Shown: positions 60,373 through 64,000 of the stretch, in pieces
How positions within the stretch are numbered: position 1 is the stretch's first letter
How the letters are laid out: every line of letters starts with the position of its first letter
DNA from: Streptomyces qaidamensis
Lineage (GTDB): Bacteria > Actinomycetota > Actinomycetes > Streptomycetales > Streptomycetaceae
DNA length: 64,000 bases
Assembly (NCBI RefSeq): GCF_001611795.1
Contig: NZ_CP015098.1
Location: forward strand, 2,232,001-2,296,000
Direction of reading: 5' to 3'
Notes under the pieces: generated by a model
What the model was told of the DNA's origin: nothing
What the model saw: the letters and a program-made list of their open reading frames with translations, nothing else
The model's database searches: none
Translations under genes and position numbers: made by a program

Positions 60373-61473
60373 CTACGGGTTGATCGCCAGCTCCAGGTAC
60401 GCCGCGAACAGCACCAGGTGGACCCCGCCCTGGAGCGGTGTGGCCCGGCCCGGCACCACGGTCAGCGAGGCGACCACAACGGTCAGGGCGAGCAGCACCA
60501 TGTGGGTGGCGCCCAGGCCGAGGACCAGGGGGCCGGAGAGCCATAGCGAGGCGAGGGCGACGGCGGGGATGGTCAGGCCGATGCTGGCCATGGCGGAGCC
60601 GAGAGCGAGGTTGAGACTGGTCTGCACGCGGTCGCGGCGGGCGGAGCGCAACGCGGCGATGGTCTCCGGGAGCAGCACCAGCAGCGCGATGATCACGCCG
60701 ACCACGGCCTGGGGCAGCCCGGCTGCCTCCACCCCGGACTCGATGGTCGGCGACACCCCCTTGGCCAGGCCGACCACGCCGACCAGGGCGAGGCACAGCA
60801 GTCCCAGACTGGTCAGGGCGGTACGGGCGGTCGGTGCCTCGGCGTGCTCCTCGTCGGTGATCACCTCGCCGTGCCGGGTGATCGGCAGGAAGTAGTCCCG
60901 GTGCCGCCGGGTCTGTGTGGTGACGAACAGGCCGTACAGGATGAGCGAGGAGAGCGCCGCGAAGGTCAGCTGGACGGTGGAGAACTCCGGCCCCGGCTTG
61001 CTGGTGGTGAAGGTCGGCAGGACCAGGCTGAGGGTGGCGAGGGTCGCGACGGTCGCGAGTGCGGCGCCGGTGCCTTCGGGGTTGAAGACGGCTGTGCCGT
61101 GCCGCAGCGAGGCGACCAGCAGACACAGGCCGACGATGCCGTTGCATGTGATCATCACGGCTGCGAAGACCGTGTCCCGGGCCAGTGTCGCGCTCTTGTC
61201 CCCGCCGTCGATCATCAGGGTCACGATGAGGGCGACCTCGATGATCGTGACAGCGACGGCGAGCACGAGGGAGCCGAACGGTTCACCGACCCGGTGGGCC
61301 ACCACTTCGGCGTGATGCACTGCGGCCAGGACGGCGCCCGCGAGGACCAGCGTCACCAGCACGACGATCCCCGCCGGCAGATCACGTCCCCAGGTGAAGA
61401 CCAGCAGCACGGCCGCGAGCAGGGGAACCAGAGTCGTCCACTGTGCCGTGAGCGGCCTGCGCCGAGCCTTCAT
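60373..61473 (-). CDS. Ca2+(Na+)/H+ antiporter, ChaA/CAX type
   Basis: A 366-residue cation/proton antiporter with about eleven helices. The two CaCA alpha-repeats are FGSLVLAVAVTIIEVALIVT (about residues 76-95) and VLLPETIAALRSARRDRVQT, continuing SLNLALGSAMASIGLTIP (about 268-315), each with the essential acidic residue. An acidic loop (EVITDEEHAEAP) separates the halves. The ATG at 61473 (MKARRRPLTAQW) is preferred to one ten codons upstream. It is a single gene. Confidence 0.9.
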   Translation of the reverse strand: MKARRRPLTAQWTTLVPLLAAVLLVFTWGRDLPAGIVVLVTLVLAGAVLAAVHHAEVVAHRVGEPFGSLVLAVAVTIIEVALIVTLMIDGGDKSATLARDTVFAAVMITCNGIVGLCLLVASLRHGTAVFNPEGTGAALATVATLATLSLVLPTFTTSKPGPEFSTVQLTFAALSSLILYGLFVTTQTRRHRDYFLPITRHGEVITDEEHAEAPTARTALTSLGLLCLALVGVVGLAKGVSPTIESGVEAAGLPQAVVGVIIALLVLLPETIAALRSARRDRVQTSLNLALGSAMASIGLTIPAVALASLWLSGPLVLGLGATHMVLLALTVVVASLTVVPGRATPLQGGVHLVLFAAYLELAINP

Positions 61474-61542
61474 GCCGTGATCGTCGCAGACGTGAAGGGG
61501 CACCGCACTGCTGCCGCGGGACGCCCCTGGGCCTGTGTCGCG

Positions 61543-61845
61543 CTACTCGAGGTCACGGGCGTCCACGAGGTCGCCGTTGGTGAACACCCGCTCGTTGAGG
61601 GAGAGGGCGTCCAGTCGCTCCGCCATCCGGCTGGTTCCGGGATCGTCGCTGTTGCGCATGGCCTCCTCGAACGATGCGAACTCGATGAGCGCGAGATAGC
61701 GGTTGGGCCTGTCCCGGTCCTTCAGGAGCATGCTGTGGGTGGGACCGCCCGTCCGGCCGGCGGAGCGCTGCCCGGCCTCCTCGATCACTTGCTGCATCTC
61801 TTCCAGACGATCGGTCTCGAAGTCGATGATCTGCACGAACTTCAT
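61543..61845 (-). CDS. small dimeric alpha/beta-barrel-like protein
   Basis: A 100-residue protein (MKFVQIIDFETDRLEEMQQV). The alternating strand/helix pattern, with RYLALIEFASFEEAMRNSDD near residues 54-73, fits the ABM/ferredoxin-like stress-protein fold. The ATG at 61845 follows GGAGGCACC; the upstream part of the frame is not coding. Function unknown. Confidence 0.8.
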   Translation of the reverse strand: MKFVQIIDFETDRLEEMQQVIEEAGQRSAGRTGGPTHSMLLKDRDRPNRYLALIEFASFEEAMRNSDDPGTSRMAERLDALSLNERVFTNGDLVDARDLE

Positions 61846-61907
61846 GGTGCCTCCAGCCGGCCTCGGCGTTCCGGAAGGGGGAAACGCACCCAGGAACAAG
61901 CAAGCAC

Positions 61908-61946
61908 CAGGAGCGGTGGTCGGCAATTCGCCGAGCACCGCTCCTG
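61908..61946. terminator. terminator of the terC gene
   Basis: CAGGAGCGGTG-TCGGC and GCCGA-CACCGCTCCTG pair (16 pairs, one G/G mismatch) around a 5-base loop, about 38 bases after the terC stop. Confidence 0.8.
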
Positions 61947-61983
61947 AGCATGCTTCTCCTTGATCCGATGCGACCGGACGAGG

Positions 61984-62985
61984 TCAGACGTCGATGCTGT
62001 CCTTGGTGACGCCGTCGCTCTTCTCCTGCGCCGCCTCGGCCGCCGCCTGCTTCTTGGAAGCTCGCAGGCTGGTGATCGTGGTGACGATCAGGACGGCGCA
62101 GATCACGCCGAGCGAGACCGGAATGCTGATCTCGGGGACGTGCACCCCGGACTCGTGCAGCGCGTGCAGCACCAGCTTCACGCCGATGAAGCCCAGGATG
62201 ATCGACAGTCCGTAGCTGAGGTGGACCAGCTTCTTGAGCAGGCCGCCGATGAGGAAGTACAGCTGGCGCAGACCCATCAGGGCGAACGCGTTGGCCGTGA
62301 AGACGATGTACGGGTCCTGCGTCAGGCCGAAGATCGCGGGGATCGAGTCGAGGGCGAAGAGCACATCGGTGGTGCCGATGGCCAGCATCACGACCAGCAT
62401 CGGGGTCATGACCCGCTTGCCGTTCTCCTGGATCCACAGCTTGGTGCCGTGGTAGCGGTCGGCCACGCCGAAGCGGCGCTCGGCCGCCTTGAGCAGCTTG
62501 TTCTCTTCCCAGTCCTCGTCGGCCTCGTCCGCCCGGGCCTCCTGGATGAGCTTCCAGGCGGTGTAGATGAGGAACGCGCCGAAGATGTAGAACACCCACG
62601 CGAAGCTGGCGAGGATCGCCGCACCGGCGGCGATGAAGATCGCTCGCAGGACCAGGGCGATGAGGACACCGATCAGCAGGACACGCTGCTGGTACTGCGA
62701 CGGCACCGCGAACTTCGCCATGATCAGGACGAAGACGAAGAGGTTGTCGACGCTGAGCGACTTCTCGGTGATGAAGCCGGCGAAGAACTCACCGGCGGGC
62801 TGGCCACCGGCGAACAGGAGCAGGCCGAAGCCGAAGAGCGCGGCCAGGACGATCCAGACGATCGTCCAGATCCCGGCTTCCTTGATCGAAACGTCGTGCG
62901 GCTTGCGGCCGATGAAGAAGTCGACCGCGATGAGGGCGGCGAGGCCCACGATCGTCAGGACCCATAGGGTCATGGAAACATCCAC
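61984..62985 (-). CDS. TerC-family integral membrane protein (probable Mn2+ exporter)
   Basis: A 333-residue protein with about nine helices. Acidic membrane motifs are LIAVDFFIGRKPHDVS, ITEKSLSVDNLFVFVLIMAKF and IGTTDVLFALDSIPAIFGLT, the metal-site hallmarks of TerC. The C-terminal tail is charged. The GTG at 62985 is chosen because GGAGG lies 4 bases upstream, better than the ATG at 62973, which is 16 bases from it. TerC proteins in other bacteria export manganese, sometimes to load secreted enzymes, and the Mn riboswitch in the leader supports this here. Confidence 0.93.
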   Translation of the reverse strand: MDVSMTLWVLTIVGLAALIAVDFFIGRKPHDVSIKEAGIWTIVWIVLAALFGFGLLLFAGGQPAGEFFAGFITEKSLSVDNLFVFVLIMAKFAVPSQYQQRVLLIGVLIALVLRAIFIAAGAAILASFAWVFYIFGAFLIYTAWKLIQEARADEADEDWEENKLLKAAERRFGVADRYHGTKLWIQENGKRVMTPMLVVMLAIGTTDVLFALDSIPAIFGLTQDPYIVFTANAFALMGLRQLYFLIGGLLKKLVHLSYGLSIILGFIGVKLVLHALHESGVHVPEISIPVSLGVICAVLIVTTITSLRASKKQAAAEAAQEKSDGVTKDSIDV

Positions 62986-62989
62986 TGCG

Positions 62990-63166
62990 CCTCCGGCAGT
63001 CGTAACGGCAAATGTCAGCGTCGTCGCTGCCGGAGGTCTCTTCCACCCAAAGATGGGCCGACGCCCCGGGATCTGGCCTGATCCGTATTGACGGGTACGC
63101 CGCAGCAGACAGGGAGTACTCCCCTCCGTGCCGTCAACAGTAGCCCAATCACCAAGAACAGGTAAA
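62990..63166 (-). promoter_or_regulatory. terC promoter and translational expression platform
   Basis: A promoter with -35 TTTACC (63161-63166), an 18-base spacer and -10 TACTGT (63137-63142) would start RNA near 63130, just ahead of the aptamer. CCTCCGGCAG (63036-63027), which includes the 3' strand of aptamer P1, is perfectly complementary to CTGCCGGAGG (62999-62990), which contains the ribosome site. The two pairings exclude each other. Confidence 0.7.
63032..63127 (-). ncRNA. yybP-ykoY manganese riboswitch upstream of terC
   Basis: On the - strand the leader begins GGAGGGGAGTACTCCC, contains CCCGTCAATACGG (complement of 63083-63095) and ends GAAGAGACCTCC. These match the conserved GGGGAGUA, CGUCAAU and GACCU elements of the yybP-ykoY Mn2+ aptamer. 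The 5' GGAGG (63127-63123) pairs with the 3' CCTCC (63036-63032) to form P1. The class is known to regulate TerC-like genes. Confidence 0.82.
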
Positions 63167-63208
63167 GCGCTTGGCAAAAGAAAGACCAAAACCCCTGTTC
63201 AGAGGGCT

Positions 63209-64000
63209 TTACGTGAACTTGGTACGGGCGGTGGCCACCTGGGAGAGCACCTGCTGGAGGACCTGACTGCCGGGCGGCACGAGCGACGGCTCGTACGTCC
63301 AGGCATGACCGACCCACGGGTCGGCGAGGTGATCGTCGGCCACCGGAGTCAGTCGCAGCAGCGAACGCCACAACGGGTCGAGCAAAGGCCCGTATCCGGA
63401 GGACTGCTCACGGTCGGCCACCATCATCAGGTGGACGCCGAAGGCGGGGCCCTCGTCGGCGAGGTAGCGCAGCTGGTTCACGGCCCGGTCGTCGAAACCG
63501 TGCGGGAAGTCGTGGACGATCAGGAGCTGCTGGGAGGTGTCGAAACCGGGCGGGAGGGAGTCGGCGGCGCCGCCCCGGACCGCCATCTGCACCAGGTCGA
63601 CCCGCTGGGTGAGCCGGCCCAGCACGTCCGCCACCCCGGCGGCGCCGAGCGCGGGCGGGGCCGCGAGCACCCCGGTCTGCACGAGGGGCGTCAGCGGCTG
63701 TGCCCCCGAGCCGGCCGGGTCGATGACGTGGACGGTGAACTCGCCCGCCGGGTAGACGGCGAGCAGCCGGGCCGCGTGCGCGACCGCCGTCTCCATGGCG
63801 AGACGGCTCATGGCGTGGGAGTCGGTGAACGAACCGTCGGACGATCCGGCCGGTCCGCTGTCGATCCACAGGCCGCGCTCCAGCGGCAGCCGGACCAGCA
63901 TCGGGATGCGGATCCGGTCGGCCTCGGGGAGGTGGAGGTCGCCCAGGCGCAGGGCCATGGGAAGCTCCATCGGCACCCGATAGGCGTGCCACGCCGGGCT
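63209..64000 (-). CDS. ATP/GTP-binding (FtsK-annotated) protein, 5' end beyond the window
   Basis: About 263 codons of the C-terminal part are visible, and the frame is open through the window edge (SPAWHAYRVPMELPMALRLG at the boundary). Visible segments are RIPMLVRLPLERGLWIDSGP, AARLLAVYPAGEFTVHVIDP, LLIVHDFPHGFDDRAVNQLR and a C-terminal LQQVLSQVATARTKFT. The alternating strand/helix pattern suits a P-loop ATPase whose Walker A would lie outside the window. Such proteins often sit next to TerC/TerD stress genes and are annotated FtsK-like. The exact role is uncertain. Confidence 0.7.
   Translation of the reverse strand, partial: SPAWHAYRVPMELPMALRLGDLHLPEADRIRIPMLVRLPLERGLWIDSGPAGSSDGSFTDSHAMSRLAMETAVAHAARLLAVYPAGEFTVHVIDPAGSGAQPLTPLVQTGVLAAPPALGAAGVADVLGRLTQRVDLVQMAVRGGAADSLPPGFDTSQQLLIVHDFPHGFDDRAVNQLRYLADEGPAFGVHLMMVADREQSSGYGPLLDPLWRSLLRLTPVADDHLADPWVGHAWTYEPSLVPPGSQVLQQVLSQVATARTKFT

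Overview
The window is high-GC actinobacterial chromosome, almost certainly Streptomyces. The codons have strongly GC-biased third positions, GTG starts are common, and many genes are joined by 4-base ATGA/GTGA overlaps. The order ctaB-tkt-tal-zwf-opcA-pgl, pgi, RbpA-like, secG-tpiA-pgk, gap, whiA-yvcK-rapZ-uvrC, uvrA, aroQ is the conserved central-carbon/sporulation/repair block that I remember from Streptomyces chromosomes. No tRNA, rRNA, CRISPR array, complete insertion sequence or recombinase gene was seen.

Left part (1-13.8 kb): the end of an ABC-2 exporter, haem A and haem O synthases (ctaA, ctaB) for cytochrome aa3, an amidohydrolase, then a pentose-phosphate operon (tkt, tal, zwf, opcA, pgl) closed by a clear terminator, and a BetT-type choline/betaine transporter. 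From 13.8 to 24.2 kb the block is interrupted by an accessory sugar locus: an alpha-glucosidase, a sugar ABC importer without its own ATPase, a second isolated sugar-binding protein, a PadR regulator and an FtsX-type ABC transporter. Two matching 15-bp palindromes link the isolated binding protein to the glucosidase/importer operon.

Middle part (24.2-50.8 kb): pgi, an MFS exporter, an RbpA-family protein, secG, tpiA, pgk, gap, a large secreted M14 carboxypeptidase, the coupled whiA/yvcK/rapZ/uvrC unit, a LacI regulator with a 26-bp operator ahead of a sugar kinase, an MmyB-type HTH regulator opposite a YceI protein, uvrA with a histone-like tail, a mycothiol-dependent maleylpyruvate isomerase family gene and an MBL-fold hydrolase.

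Accessory island (about 50.6-56.25 kb): a second, displaced 3' end of the MBL gene lies 5.5 kb downstream of the intact gene, and the segment between carries a compact, AT-richer cassette. This holds a Trypco1-domain protein, a two-helix membrane protein with an outside Cys-rich domain, and a caspase-like CHAT protease fused to a seven-bladed WD40 propeller. It looks like a conflict/defence or regulated cell-death system and is the most interesting part of the window. Decayed pseudogenes surround it, and just beyond lies an in-frame chimera left from a deleted amino-acid ABC operon.

Right part (57-64 kb): aroQ, an S66 LD-carboxypeptidase, an MHS-type transporter, a Ca2+/H+ antiporter, a small barrel protein, and a TerC-family membrane protein. 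TerC is preceded by a yybP-ykoY manganese riboswitch in which the ribosome-binding site and the aptamer stem compete for the same strand. A truncated FtsK-annotated ATP-binding protein runs off the end.
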